A stretch of 64,000 nucleotides of DNA, taken from NCBI GenBank assembly GCA_037576195.1, contig CM075102.1, forward strand, positions 25,912,745 to 25,976,744. Direction: 5' to 3'. Of this stretch, positions 36,401-48,171 are shown one piece after another. Positions within the stretch are counted from its first letter, which is position 1. Every line of letters starts with the position of its first letter. The notes beneath the pieces were generated by a model. That model saw nothing but the letters and a program-made list of their open reading frames with translations. It was not told the origin of the DNA and did no database searches. The translations under genes and the position numbers were made by a program. This DNA comes from Phytoseiulus persimilis (lineage: Eukaryota; Arthropoda; Arachnida; Mesostigmata; Phytoseiidae).

Positions 36401-36539
36401 ACAGACACCTTGTCCTATTCTGAGACCTTCCTGAGTAGAACGGTGCGCCGCACCATCCGCCAAGTGGGCATCCAACTGTTGTCGAGCATTGGCCATTGGT
36501 CCTTGAAGCGCTCTTGAAGACTTTTGTGAGAAACAGGAT

Positions 36540-36719
36540 TCACGGGAGGGCGAGCTCGGGAGCCGCGAATACCTGAACCTGACGAATCACTGAATTTATC
36601 GATAGAGCCAGAGCTTCGTATGAGAACAATTGCTGCTTCCGCGAGGAGGCGACGATTGCGCTGACCACCACAAGAACCGCTGAAACTACAACGACCCACG
36701 AGCGGAGATGATGACACAT
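36540..36719 (-). CDS. Candidate small secreted protein or first exon
   Basis: From the ATG at 36719 the frame encodes a clear signal-peptide-like start (MCHHLRSWVVVVSAVLVVVS, cleavage probably after IVA). A short polar segment follows (RKQQLFSYEALALSINSVIR) with potential GT donors just after it (CAG|GTTCAG, CAG|GTATTC). It lies on the same strand as, and about 390 bp downstream of, the MIP precursor gene. It could be the first coding exon of another secreted peptide, or a chance frame. No family motif is visible. Confidence 0.3.
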   Translation of the reverse strand: MCHHLRSWVVVVSAVLVVVSAIVASSRKQQLFSYEALALSINSVIRQVQVFAAPELALP

Positions 36720-37104
36720 CGCAGCCCGTAGCAACCAGAAGAACAGAGACCTTTATTTGAGACACTTTCCGCTTCCGTCCGAGATGCTGAGAGTAGAGCG
36801 ATCAAATTCAACGACAAAGTCCCCCGCAAGCGACGAGAGGCAAACTATAGCGACTCAGATCTGGGATTCCTCTCGATGATTGTGAGTCCTCCTCACTCTG
36901 CGCGATGAACCTGACGCAAGTTAAGCTGGACACGGAAAAATAACCGACTCCTGATTCGACGACGATCTGTCGGATCAGCAGCGCACTGAGAATCATGCTC
37001 GATGGTGACTAACTCGGCGGCATGCCCGAATCAGCGGACACCTCCTTCCCGACCGTCCGCCGGTCCGTCCCGATGAGTTTTACGGCTCGCCGCTGACGAC
37101 GAGG

Positions 37105-37598
37105 TTATCCCCAATACCCCTTGAGGGAATTCCAGTTGTCAGCCTGCTTCCTGCTTCTTTCCATGGCTCCGTTGGAACCGAAGGGCCACCATTCGGTCAG
37201 ACTCCGCCAACGGCTCAGAGGGACCGGGACAATCGCCATAGCGGCAGACCTGGATGTTGGGAAGGAGTAAGTTCCCGGTTCAAACGAGTCCCGACCCGTT
37301 CCCCGTGATTGCGGAACGTCCGCCACTGGCCACTCACCGCTTGCCCCAATAGTTCCTCAGTCCGCTCCACGTGCGCATGTCGATCTCCCTGGCGGGAGGA
37401 CTGCGTCTGGCGGGGCTCCACACGGCTGTAAGGAAAGATGCTCGCGTGAATCTCGAACGAGCTCCCACGAACAATCTTCGTCGACGCGAACTCACGTTGG
37501 TCGTCGCCGTCGTATGTGTATGACCAGTTGATGGCATCTGTCTGATACACAAAGATCAAGAGGAGAACCAGAGACAGTTGCAGGAAACAGTGGGCCAT
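37105..37598 (-). CDS. Allatostatin-B / myoinhibitory peptide (MIP) precursor, three exons
   Basis: Exons are 37598-37496, 37425-37338 and 37249-37105, with introns of 70 and 88 bp. GT-AG borders and phases (1, then 2) are consistent, giving 111 residues. The start has a classic signal peptide (MAHCFLQLSLVLLLIFVYQT, cleaved near DA). The processed part holds RTWSGLRNYWGKR and, at the very C-terminus, RKQADNWNSLKGYWG followed by the stop. Both have two tryptophans six residues apart followed by an amidation glycine, the W(X6)W-amide signature of allatostatin-B/MIP. In insects and chelicerates these peptides inhibit gut muscle and juvenile hormone synthesis and act through the MIP/sex-peptide receptor. 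A third W(X6)W spacing (WRSLTEWW) lacks an amidation site. Most MIP precursors contain more copies, so this one is small. Family assignment is by motif only. Confidence 0.8.
37108..37146 (-). other. Predicted mature peptide MIP-2
   Basis: It follows an RK pair (37152-37147) and ends at the last glycine codon before TAA. The predicted product is QADNWNSLKGYW-amide, possibly with N-terminal pyroglutamate. It resembles insect MIPs such as those ending WNNLKGMW-amide. Confidence 0.65.
37343..37402 (-). other. Predicted mature peptide MIP-1
   Basis: It lies between a dibasic RR (37408-37403) and a GKR site that continues into exon 3. The predicted product is SPPAREIDMRTWSGLRNYW-amide. A shorter form beginning near the internal arginine (EIDMRTWSGLRNYW-amide) is also possible. 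Confidence 0.65.
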
Positions 37599-37599
37599 A

Positions 37600-40500
37600 T
37601 CCTGACTTCGGAGCGACATCTGGAACCAACACACACGGTTTCGTGACTCTCGAAGCGACCTCGCCCGCAAGATTCGAGTGGAAGCAAATGTCAGCTTCGA
37701 GAGGTTGTTACCTTTGCTGTTCGTCGCATCGTTGCTGGCTGATGCCCGAAGTGAAAGTGGGGTAGAGCACGCGGGGCTCATGGAGGCGGGAGAGGGTCCT
37801 GTTGTCGCCATCGTTTCGTGGTGATCCCGCAGTGCGGGTGTTTATCGAAAAAGGCTAATTAGGATTTTGAGAGAAATATCTTTATTAGGAGTAGATCCGC
37901 TCATTCCGGGAGATCGCATTTCTCCGATCTGATGCGTCACTGATACGCTGCTTCAAACTATTCAAACAAAGCCCCAGAGCTGGCGGCGTAAGTTTTGAGA
38001 GAAATCGGCATCGTACGTCTCTGGTTCGAGCAAGCATTCGAGACGACGGCGCAGGACCCTGACCGTTCCACTCGAACGCTTCTTTTCCCTGACGAAGCTC
38101 AGAATAGCAACTGTCATCCAGGGTATCCTGTCTGACGGAATCAATATCCTCAGTGTCATGATGCACTCAGCTTCGGATTTTATCGACGTCGGTGCATGTT
38201 CAGAAGTCGCGAGCCGGGTCCATTCGTCGGAAGCAAATCGCGTGGAAGAAAACTCGAGCATTTCAGCTTGGGAGAGGATGTATCGATTCCAGCGGAACCC
38301 TTGGAGAGCACAACGAAACCTTGCGACGGGCTCCATACATATAGCTCCAAGCTTGACGCACGAAAACGCTGTCTGAAGCTCTGCCCTGGGTGTGGGGCTC
38401 GAAGCTAATTAGAATGTTGCAGAGTTTCCGGTATCCGCAACTTCCCCACGCTTCGTGTCGAGCGAACGTGCGACCCTTGAAGGTTTGGGTTTCATAAAGC
38501 CGCGCTGGCGTGCGCGTGCCGGGACTTTTCGAGCACGAAATTCTCACTCACTCAGTCAAACTTTTAGGGGTTCCGCAATTATACAGCAAGCACACCGGAT
38601 ATTCGGCGCTAGCAGCTTCGCGGCGACAGAAAACAAACCACAATCAATGACCGCCCGCGAAAGTCCCGAGAAGGAATCAGGAGAGATGCACGATATCCTC
38701 GGAGAGGGAAAACACTCATGCGGAATCCGTTCGAAGAATTGTGTGAGTTCATTGATGTTCTTGATAGTTCTCGAGCATCGAGGGGCGAAGGGCGAGAGAG
38801 CGCAACAATCGACCAAACGATGACTGATAAACGAAATAATCCTTTCGTTCCGAGTTTATGGAGTGCCGAACGGCTCCCAAGCAGGACAACGGGGAAAGTT
38901 GGACTCTACCGACTGTCCTCATCAGAGACGCGTTTGGACTGAAGTCTCCTCGGTATCCGCTTGAAATCAGGATTCTCAACAGTTAACGAAACCGAGCACA
39001 GCGACTCTTATCCACTCTCTTGGAAGAAAAAGTTGGGAAAACAAGAAGCACGCGCAGAATTTATTGGGCGTGAAATGTGAGCAGAGGAAATCGCAATCCG
39101 CATTTTGTGTGAGACGAGCGCGTCACGATGCTGGGCGGTCGCTGGAAATCATGGCCTCTCTCTCTCTCGCATCTCGAAGTGAGTTTGTCGCTGACTGCGA
39201 CTGAGGTGTTCCTCGTGATGGCTGGCGTTGATAGGGGAGAAAAATATTCGCCAACCGCCGCAATTCCGAATTTCCATGTTGGCATAAACTTGTTGATGGT
39301 CTCATGAAATTTCTTATTCCTCATCGTCCGAGTCCACTTCTTGGACGAATGTTCCGCGAAAAGCTGCCAGTCTTCAAAGTAGGTGATTTACGGGAGCCGT
39401 TCGTGGCAACTCGGCCGCCACGAACCGACAAGGCAGCTCTGAGAAAGAGGCACGTTATATGAGCGTTTGCGAATCTGGCACCCTTCGGTGTTTGTGAGGA
39501 TGAGGGCCGAGATTTCGCCATCGGGTGCAACGGTAAGAGAACGCAGGGGGAGGAGAAAAGTGGACGCTGTTTTTGTTTTTTGTTGATGGTTGCGATTCCG
39601 GGCTTCTTGAATGAGCGCGGGAACCAATGATTCGGAATCCCCCTGCGGAGCGCCAAAACCCATACCCCATCGTTATGTAGGAGACTTGGACGAATGATTG
39701 GGCTCACGAACGATGCACTATGAACAGCATTGACAGGGGCATAAGAGATTAGAAGAGACCCGCTATTCCTCCGAGCGAATCTTCGCAGATGGACACCGTG
39801 ATTTCCCTGAAACTCTCACCAGTGAAACCGATCGCGACAGCTTTTTCTAGAGCTCTGCTGTTTGAATACGCGCCGCGCACGGTAACGTCTCGGAACATTC
39901 ATTGTGTAGTCTCGATTCCCGGAGGGTTCAGGAACCTTGTAAGTGAAAAAAACATGCGAACGGCAGCCGCACAAGAGCGAATATGTTGTTTGAATGCTGG
40001 CAGTATTTTTAATCAAATCGTTCCACCACAGTATTCAGTGTTGGGCACAAATCAGCGGCAGTGCATCCGAACCCGATGACGGGGTCGAATAGATGCCTGC
40101 AAACGACCGCAAAACAGAACGAGCAGCAAGCAGCAAAACAAGACGATAAGCGGAAAGGAAGAGAAAGAAGAGTTTTCTGTCGAGTTCTCAATGGCTATTG
40201 CCTCGGTCACGTTTACGAATTTATCAGAGGTGTCGGTGGGTATTCTTAGCGGTCGCTTGCCAGCCACCGAGCGAACAAGAGAGTCATGTAGACATTGAGC
40301 GTCCGCCCGCTCTGTCGTCCATGAGAGAAAATGGAAGAAGAGACGAGGACGCTCCATTCAAGAAAAAAGAAACTCCAACAACAGGCTTTCGTCGCATGGA
40401 AGCAGAAAATATAGAAAACGTCGGTAGAATCGGGAAGAACAAATCTCCATAGAAATTGCTTCATAGCAAACCGAAAAACAGACAGACGGACCAACTGACT

Positions 40501-41379
40501 GTTCGACTGAATGGCATGCAACTTTGATTTTTCGCCCGAGGTGTGTACGTGGGCACACGATTCACGCGTGCCAACCGCGAGTGCCTTAATAATCAATCGA
40601 TCTTCGGTTCCTCACATCACCGCTCTTTGGGCAAGTGACGCCTATTTTCAATATTTCTATTCGTGATACTTCCATCATCCCTTTGATGTTGTTCACCCCA
40701 ACAAAAACAGTTTTCAGAAATACTTTCCATCTAGCTGTCCCCCAAAGAAATAATCGTTCCAACGGGCCCTAGTTCCACCACCAATCCAAGTCCAAAATTC
40801 AACAGTGACCCTGTCAGATCAGACCGCGTATGTGAAGTATGAGGAGCACGACGAAATTCTCAACAAGAGGCAACATGTTTTAGGGCGTACGGTCGACCAT
40901 TGCTTCGTTCAGTGTTTCTCTTTCGTACCTTTGCCGGTGTCAGAATGAGCATACAGAACAGATTGAGACAAATTTCGTCGGCAAGTTACGACTTTATAAT
41001 CAGCCCTTCCGTGGGTCGCTAAGCTCGTGGGCCAGCTTCGCGGGACGACGAATTCTCTCCAATACATGCGGGACGTAAGTTGCGAAGCAGTGTATGCCGC
41101 TGATAACGAACGCTTGTCGGAGGGACCACTGATCCGTACCGGACTTCGCGCTCCTTCACATACTTCACCGATATTTATGTGAATCCGAGTTCGATCATGA
41201 GCGGTTTAGACTGCGACGCTCGACAAACGGGTGAGTTTCGAGAGATACTTCCTTCGATAACTTGTCAGCGGCAGGATTGACTGCCGATCAGAGCATTGAA
41301 GGTGAGACTCGCGAAAAGCATCTCTCCATCCGTAGTGAATATTCTCCCAAATTCCAACTCGACGCATGAAGTTCCATTG
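37600..41379. other. No gene recognised
   Basis: The promoter of the MIP gene should lie in the first part. Open frames on both strands here (for example the minus-strand frame 38816-38556 with several cysteines) have no phase-matched partners or family motifs. I see no element ends. Confidence 0.4.
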
Positions 41380-43025
41380 TCAAGAAATCTGAACGTACAA
41401 CAGCATTGATTCAGCGGTTTGTCTTTTCAAAGGAAGATCAGACTCAGATAGGGGTTTTGGACGACATTGCTCCCAGGAGCCACTGGGTCTGGAATCATTG
41501 AATGACCATGCCCACGTTCGTCTGGTTTCCCTGAATCCACACCGCTTCGGGACCGACGGGCTCATTTTTGACCAAAAGTCAGCTTCAGAAATGGAAATCG
41601 AAGAAGACGATGAATCGCGATCGGTTGGTAGCGTGTAACAAAGGTTCTCTTTTCTTCGTCAAGCTCCTTTGTACTGTCTCCACAAGCGTGGAGCATCAAG
41701 AATTAATGCATCGAGCCGTCTGAATCGCGCAACGGACACTTGTTCCTTCTTCGTTTCGATATCTCCTTGGTATGTGATCATTGTAGCAAGATTATTGAAG
41801 ATTGTGCCTGCTTGGCCACTGTACGCCAGTTTATCTGGACGACATTTTTCAATGAAATATATCCAGCGATATAATGTATTTATATCGATCACTTTTTGGT
41901 CCTTCTTTTCTACCTTCTTGGCTTGATCCTTCGCGTGTTCGCTTGTTTCCGACAAATCCATCTATCTATGGAGAGGCAGGCCGTGTGATCCGACCAAGAG
42001 TTATCTTACGCCGAGCTTCGACTGATTATTCGTGCCGATGCCTTCATCGATTGATTCTGTGACATTAACAGGGGGGAATTTCTTCATGAAAATGGGCGCA
42101 AAAGGGGATATATTTTCAGGATTGAAAGCAATGATGCAATCGAAACGAAAACCTGAGAATTCCTGGATATGATTGCTTCGACGGTAAAATCGCCATAGCA
42201 CATCGTCAGGGTTACTTGATCGCATTATCCTCTTTGGATCTAACTGTTGGACAAGACAGATACTCTAGCTTTCCAGCGTCTCACGTTCCCAAACTAAGAT
42301 TCAGGGCTTCGTCGGCTCCGACTGTATTCTTGAGTATCAAGGGAATATATTCCAGTGAGGAGTTCATAGCCGAGCCCGTTGCTTTCGGAGCCCCGACATC
42401 ATTTTCACATGAAGCTCCGACCACGATGCTCTCCACACCAAGTATCTTCTGGTACCACCATACGAACGTCAAAGTGCGGCAGAATGTAAGCAGGCAATCT
42501 TCTTGTTGTATTGTCAGGAATTCGTCATTGGACGTTAGAAGTTCCCACAGATTGCTGACTGCACAACAGGAAAAACAGGTAGAATACGGGCCGAGACCGC
42601 AAAAATAAGCGACGCAATCAGTGATGTCGCCGATGATATTTCTATTTGCGCACGCAATAGCGTTTGTTGAGACTCAGCGATCTTCGTGTTTGCTAATGAG
42701 CCCCATCTGGAGCGGAACAGGCAATAAAATATTAGCAGACAGTTCAGACTTAAACGCGGCTTTCAAGTCGCCCCGACAGCATCCAACAGAACCTTCGAGC
42801 CGCTACCTTCTGCGAATGACTCTGCTTATTTAGAATGACACTAAGCCCATTGGAGATCATCGAGGAGTTATCATCAACCGGGCAGTGGTATGGACGTTTC
42901 ATTTGTATAAAGCACGGAATTTTATTGACCAGCATGGGAGCGATACGGTTCCCACCGTTATTAGGAAGTCCGGTTCCGGATGCTCGAAACTCCGTTTGGC
43001 AGGCGGCTGTGCATGTTTCTCCCAT
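41380..43025 (-). CDS. Unresolved coding-like region (gene with very short introns, or broken copy)
   Basis: Long minus-strand stretches look like real protein: 43025-42807 (MGETCTAACQTEFRASGTGL, then a GTAGCG donor); an open run about 42760-42530 with hydrophobic segments (IEISSATSLIASLIFAVSAR); 42558-42285 (LWELLTSNDEFLTIQQEDCL, then RTLTFVWWYQKILGVESIVV); 42240-42005 (IMRSSNPDDVLWRFYRRSNH, then GFRFDCIIAFNPENISPFAP); 41961-41665 (KKVEKKDQKVIDINTLYRWI, then RPDKLAYSGQAGTIFNNLAT); and 41635-41380. The gaps between them are only about 40 bp, and at least one junction (42285 to 42245) reads into a stop if spliced at the obvious sites. It is either a multi-exon gene whose borders I mis-set or a frame-disrupted pseudogene. 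Family not recognised. Confidence 0.4.
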
Positions 43026-44645
43026 AAGAGTTCAGCTTTCTCGAAGTTTCCGGAGCGAAAACTAAATGAGGGATACAAACGGGTGTTTGTAGATCGATAT
43101 CGGGGCTACTGATATTCATCTTCCTTAGAAGATGAGGCGTATGATGTGAATTCTGGGTGGTCCCCTCCATCACAGGAACCCACCGATGAAGTTACCCCGT
43201 GTGGACACATTTATCCTCGTGTCATGTTCTATTGGGCTTAACGCGACCCAAATGAGTTGGGCCAATAGCGGGCAGCTCGAAGGCGTCCCTTGTGAATAAT
43301 GGTGCCCTTGCCAGCGAAGCATCCCTAACAATATTCGAATCGATCAGGACAGCAAAGTTCCGAGGGCGAGTGCACGATCGTAGAGTATCGGGATTCGGAC
43401 TTCACTGGACGGGACTGGGATTCGAAAAAAAAAGTTGAACGTCTGTTTCTCCATCACTTTTTATCACTCAACTCGTCTCCGTGGGCTCCGGAACGTCAGA
43501 GACACATATAGAAGAGACCTTGCAAGGCTGTCATCACTCTGAGTATTCGGAGACCACGTCTTTCTACGGAATCCTTTCCGCCTCACACAATATATATTAC
43601 TCAGACACGGGCTTATCACGATGATTCGGGGAACCGGACATCGAGGAAAGCAAATGGAAATAAGTGCACGGTGTGGAGATGGGCTTCATTTCGGTTGGGG
43701 TGGGTAACCCCTCAATGGGTAGCGGATCTGTCATCGCTTCGCCTTTGTACGTTCGAACCACAGGCTGAGAGACAGACGGGCGAGTAGAAGAGGGACGCCG
43801 AAGAACTGAAAATCACTGTGAATTCGCCTCGGCGCACCAATCGGCAATCGCAGAAGAAACGAGAGAAGATGGCAGCCGACAGCGCCGTTTCACCTCGTTT
43901 GAAAAATCGAGACGAAAGTTCAGATCTAGGGTTAAACGCCATAAAACAGCGTACTGAAGAAAGATTCCGACGTTCAGGACAACAGAAAAATAGCGTCAAC
44001 CAGCAACGTTGCTTTCTTTTCAAGTCTTCCACCCGGTTCCCCTCTTTCTCGAACTTGTTGTCTTTGGCTACCAGCCCAGTGAATTAATAGTGAGCGGGCC
44101 CGTCATCACCACCGCATTCGCCGAACCAGAAGACAAGCATACGTTGCGGTGGTGAAGAAAGTGCCAAATATTCTTCTCGAATCCACCGTGGAGCACCACA
44201 CACGAGATGGAGTATTCTTCCCGAGAACTTCGAGGGCTGACAACTAACCTGATTTGTTTGAGTAAACCCGCTGATCGGATCAGTCGGTGTTCCCTGCGCA
44301 GACAGCGATTGTAACAATGACGCCCTGCTCGAGATTCTAGGTGGAGAGTTTCGCTTCCCTACGTGACACGACGAGCTAATGAGTGAACTTTGGGGATTGA
44401 CCGTCCCAGAAGAAAAACGGTCTATCATCTTTTATCAGGAAAACTTCGATCTCCTATGCGCGGTCTCGAGAGAACGAAAGATGGGCGTTTCACTCTCATC
44501 GTCGCCTTGTAGTTGCTGATGATGTAGTCGCTGTTGATGTGTGGTCGACCGACGGCGGGTCGCAAATAATAGCGAACTCATTGTATAGAATGATAAGCCC
44601 CTCATATTCTCTGAGGAGTGAAATCTTGGCATGATTAAAACCCGT

Positions 44646-44996
44646 TCAATCCAGATTCTGCGGAGTCATTCTCCCTTCATGCGCCAAATATCTTGGAAGG
44701 AAGGAGTATCCGTTCGGCGACCCCGAAAATGTGTGTCTCCATCGGAATCGCCGCAACATGCTTGCGTGCATTTCATTGGCGATGTCACCTGTCAGTTGAT
44801 GAGTGGGTTCAATGGTATCCACTGTTCCCGAAAATGTGATCATTTCTTGTAGAGTTACCCCGCCAGAGGGCCGTTCAGAGATAGGGCTTGAATTCCTGTC
44901 CGTTCTCTCGCTCGAATGAACCGCGCTCTCGGAAGGAGATGTCATGGTACTGTGCCATTCTCGCGCCAGTTCCAATGAGCTCTCTGACGTGAGCAT
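44646..44996 (-). CDS. Candidate exon, unidentified
   Basis: An open frame of 116 codons with polar, protein-like content (ISERPSGGVTLQEMITFSGT, then EPTHQLTGDIANEMHASM). A possible donor GTGACA lies inside it. It sits downstream of the membrane-protein gene on the same strand. There is no partner exon and no family. Confidence 0.25.
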   Translation of the reverse strand: MLTSESSLELAREWHSTMTSPSESAVHSSERTDRNSSPISERPSGGVTLQEMITFSGTVDTIEPTHQLTGDIANEMHASMLRRFRWRHTFSGSPNGYSFLPRYLAHEGRMTPQNLD

Positions 44997-45895
44997 TCTT
45001 CATGGGAAGCGAATCAAGTGCGATCGAAGTCGCACTTGAGATTTCCGTTGAGCAATTTCCTCGCTGTCATCTATGGAGCTCTCCGGACCCTATCGGGCCT
45101 TCTCGTGACGTTTGCTTATAGCAGCTCACTCTATCGGGAACTACTGGAGCTCGAATACAGTGAAAGCCATCTATTCCTTGGTTTTCAGATAAAAAACCTC
45201 CGCCACGCATTCCGACGGGAAGATGCCTGCTTTGCAGTGGCCAAGCTTCTCAGAGAGTCCGCTCCCCGGACTCAAACCCTCGGGGCTCCATCTGTTGAGC
45301 TTCTCGCCACGGCCAGCTGCATCGTTCGCTCAGCTTGTCCCAGCGGCAACCAGGGGGCGCCAGGGATATCGTGTTCCCCATCGCTGCGCCAAAAACAATG
45401 AACGGGATAGCTCGAACTCATTCTACCTCTAGCAGATCTTTATTATCAACTCCAACTTCCGACGGAGTCAAGATCACAGCTGTTACATGTTTTCATGCAA
45501 AATATCATTCGAATGCTACTATCCTAATAACCTACTGAATAAATTCCTCACGGAAATCCATCAATCACAACATTCGGACTGTTCGAGATAAATCAGTCGA
45601 TTCGACCCAATACTCCACATCTCGATTCATTGAATGAGAATTCGGATGGAGGATGGCCTTCGCTGTAGATTCCGGACTCGGTGGGGTTGGCGCACTGATT
45701 ATTCAAACCCCTTCAAGAATAGACGGCTCGTACGTGTATTGCTGTCCGGAACAGACGTTCCGGGTCGAATTCACTGAGCTCCATCGACGGCGATGATACG
45801 CACCACGACGCGCAGCCCAGCTCGTCGAAACGTTGGGATGTCTTCCACAAATTCTGCAACCGTAGCGTTTCCACGCGACTTGCAGACGGGTCCCG

Positions 45896-47682
45896 TCAGT
45901 GGTCAGAGCTCGTTTGGAGCAGGTGTGGCGTCCCGGTGTCGTCGTACATCTCGTCTTCACTGATGACCATGTGGCTGACCACCCTATTGCGCGAGGTTTG
46001 CAGCGTACGCTCGACAGTCCGTGGTGGGCTGTCTCTGTCGTTTCCGGGGTCTATTCCAGGGAAGACGAATTCCACTCTTTGTTGAACGGGACTGACCACG
46101 CTGATCGGTCTTTGAGCCCTGTGGAGAGCATATGGGTGAAGAATTGTTTCTCGTGAACTCCTGCGGCCGCAACTGGGTTTTCGCGGAGTTTTCGAGATCG
46201 CTCCAAAACATTGAGACGGAATACGGCTCAATCGGAACTCACCCCGAGTTCTGCTGCTGTTTCTGCAGAAGTTCATGTTTGGGAAGCACGGGCGGGATGT
46301 AAAGGTCCGACTTGCTGCTTCTGGCTTTCCAGATCCGCTCCGACAACGAGAGTCTCCTCCGCTGGTTAACTGGACCTGTCAAGCTACCGTTGGACGCTCC
46401 AACCTGGTGCTGAGCATCTCGATCAAGGTGTCGCGGAGACTCCAAGTCGCTTGTTTGGTAACGAGCCGCGTTACTGGGATTCGAAAGTATTCTTAGTTCT
46501 CTCACTCGATCGCATGGGTTTCGAATTCGGATTCAACACCTCTTCGGGACCATTACGAGAGATGCAGGTAATTTTGGAATGAAATAGAACCTTACGCATT
46601 AATGTTGAAGTGCACAACCTGCCTCCGTCGCTGGCTTGTTGTCCTGTTCTTTTTGCAGTAGCGTCGATAGACCAGAAACGAGCCGGGTACACCGATCACG
46701 AAGAACACAACAACAACACCAAGGATCATGAAGAAGGTCCTCCTGTTTGAAATGTTGTATTAAATATCCGCAGCCGGAATGAGCGTGGCGAGTTCCATTC
46801 GGATTTCGGGCATTCGGGTCAATGAAGTCGCGCTTCCCCGACGCGCGCTTCTCGACCCGAACTTCAGGCTACTTTTGGTCCTGACCGTCTCGAAAAGCAG
46901 GCCACGACTCCTGATCCCGAGCCTACTCTTCCTTTCATTGGCCACGAGTATCGTCCCCTGGAACACTCACCCAGCGGTCCCCTTATCCGCCACGATGGAC
47001 GCTTTGAATTCCCGAACTTTTTTCAATTTCAACGCATCGAGTCTGACTGCCATAGTGAACAGCCGGTTCGGCATGATTCGATAGTTCTTCATTTCATATT
47101 TGTTGAGGTGCTCCGATAGCATTGAAGAACTTTTCGACAATGGCTTGACGTTTGGGTTTTCGTCGCGTCTCGAGTATCTGAAGGTTCCGAGTTGTTCTCC
47201 TCCCTGGTCATAAGCCCCTCCGATCCTGTCAGCCGTGTTCTGCCTCGGATGCACTCGGACGGAGTCCATGATCTGAAGCCGAGCGGTTCCTCTTTCAAGC
47301 ATTGTCTGTCCTATTCGTGTGTTGAAGTAGTTCGTCCTAAATTCTAGTCACTCACCACAACGGTGTTGTTGTCCTGTTTGCTATCCAGATAGTAGGACAG
47401 ATTCAACATAGCATAGTCCCGCGTATATACGTTGATCATGCAGTATGACTCATGCGATTCCTCTATCGTGAACTCCTCGCCCACAGTGACTATTTTCAGG
47501 TTCGAGAACTGCCCATCCGTCTTATCCAAGCCATCAGAATTGATGAGAAGGGGCTCATCGATTCTACCACACTCGAACGCGCAGCAATCCGTGATGAGGT
47601 CTAGAACTTCGCTGTGATGAGCCGCTCCTGAATAAATGAACAAAGTCCACAATGCACATATTACTGGGAACTTTTTGTACAT
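45896..47682 (-). CDS. Type I single-pass membrane protein, orphan, five exons
   Basis: Exons are 47682-47356, 47305-46971, 46742-46596, 46473-46243 and 46160-45896. Every junction is GT-AG and the phases (0, 2, 2, 2) agree, giving 434 residues. The start MYKKFPVICALWTLFIYSGA is a signal peptide. The extracellular part (about 22-222) has four cysteines (DCCAFEC and SYCMIN) and N-glycosylation sites (NLS, NNT), and no domain that I recognise. Exon 3 encodes one membrane span (about 224-246, FFMILGVVVVFFVIGV) and a stop-transfer (YRRYCKKNR). The cytosolic part (about 247-434) is basic, then polar with an acidic C-terminus (ISEDEMYDDTGTPH), including a DEMYDD tyrosine that could be a phosphorylation site. 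An ATG eight codons upstream (47706) is possible but would precede the signal sequence. It could be a receptor or adhesion protein. Confidence 0.7.
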
Positions 47683-48171
47683 TTTCGATTCTCGCACACT
47701 TTGCACTATCTCATCGGATCCTCATAGAACTGTGTCAATTCATGCATGGTTCTCCGAAATGTCCACTTTAAAACTTCATGATCAACTCCCTGCTTTTGCA
47801 ACTTTCACTGGCAGACGACAGTCGATAGTTCCCTCTACAACGCTTATCCGAGGATCAACCCACCCGAAAACGAGAATTCCCTAGATTGCTCGACGCTGTC
47901 GCCAGCAAGATTAGCGCCGCGGCTTTTGCCGAACACAGCCCGGCGCCGTGGATCGATTCTGCTATTGTCGCCGGGAGTTACGTAATCACAAGAATGGGTT
48001 ACGGTTTGAGCTCGAGATAGTTCTTCGTGTTGACAGATTCACAATACGATTTTCGATCCGATCGAAAAACTTCCCCGCTCCGAAAGGTTCACGAAGTTTT
48101 ACTCCTAATCCAGACACATGTCGATTGTTCGAGATCGCATGGATGGTATATGCCAGGCCCCGGGATTTACG

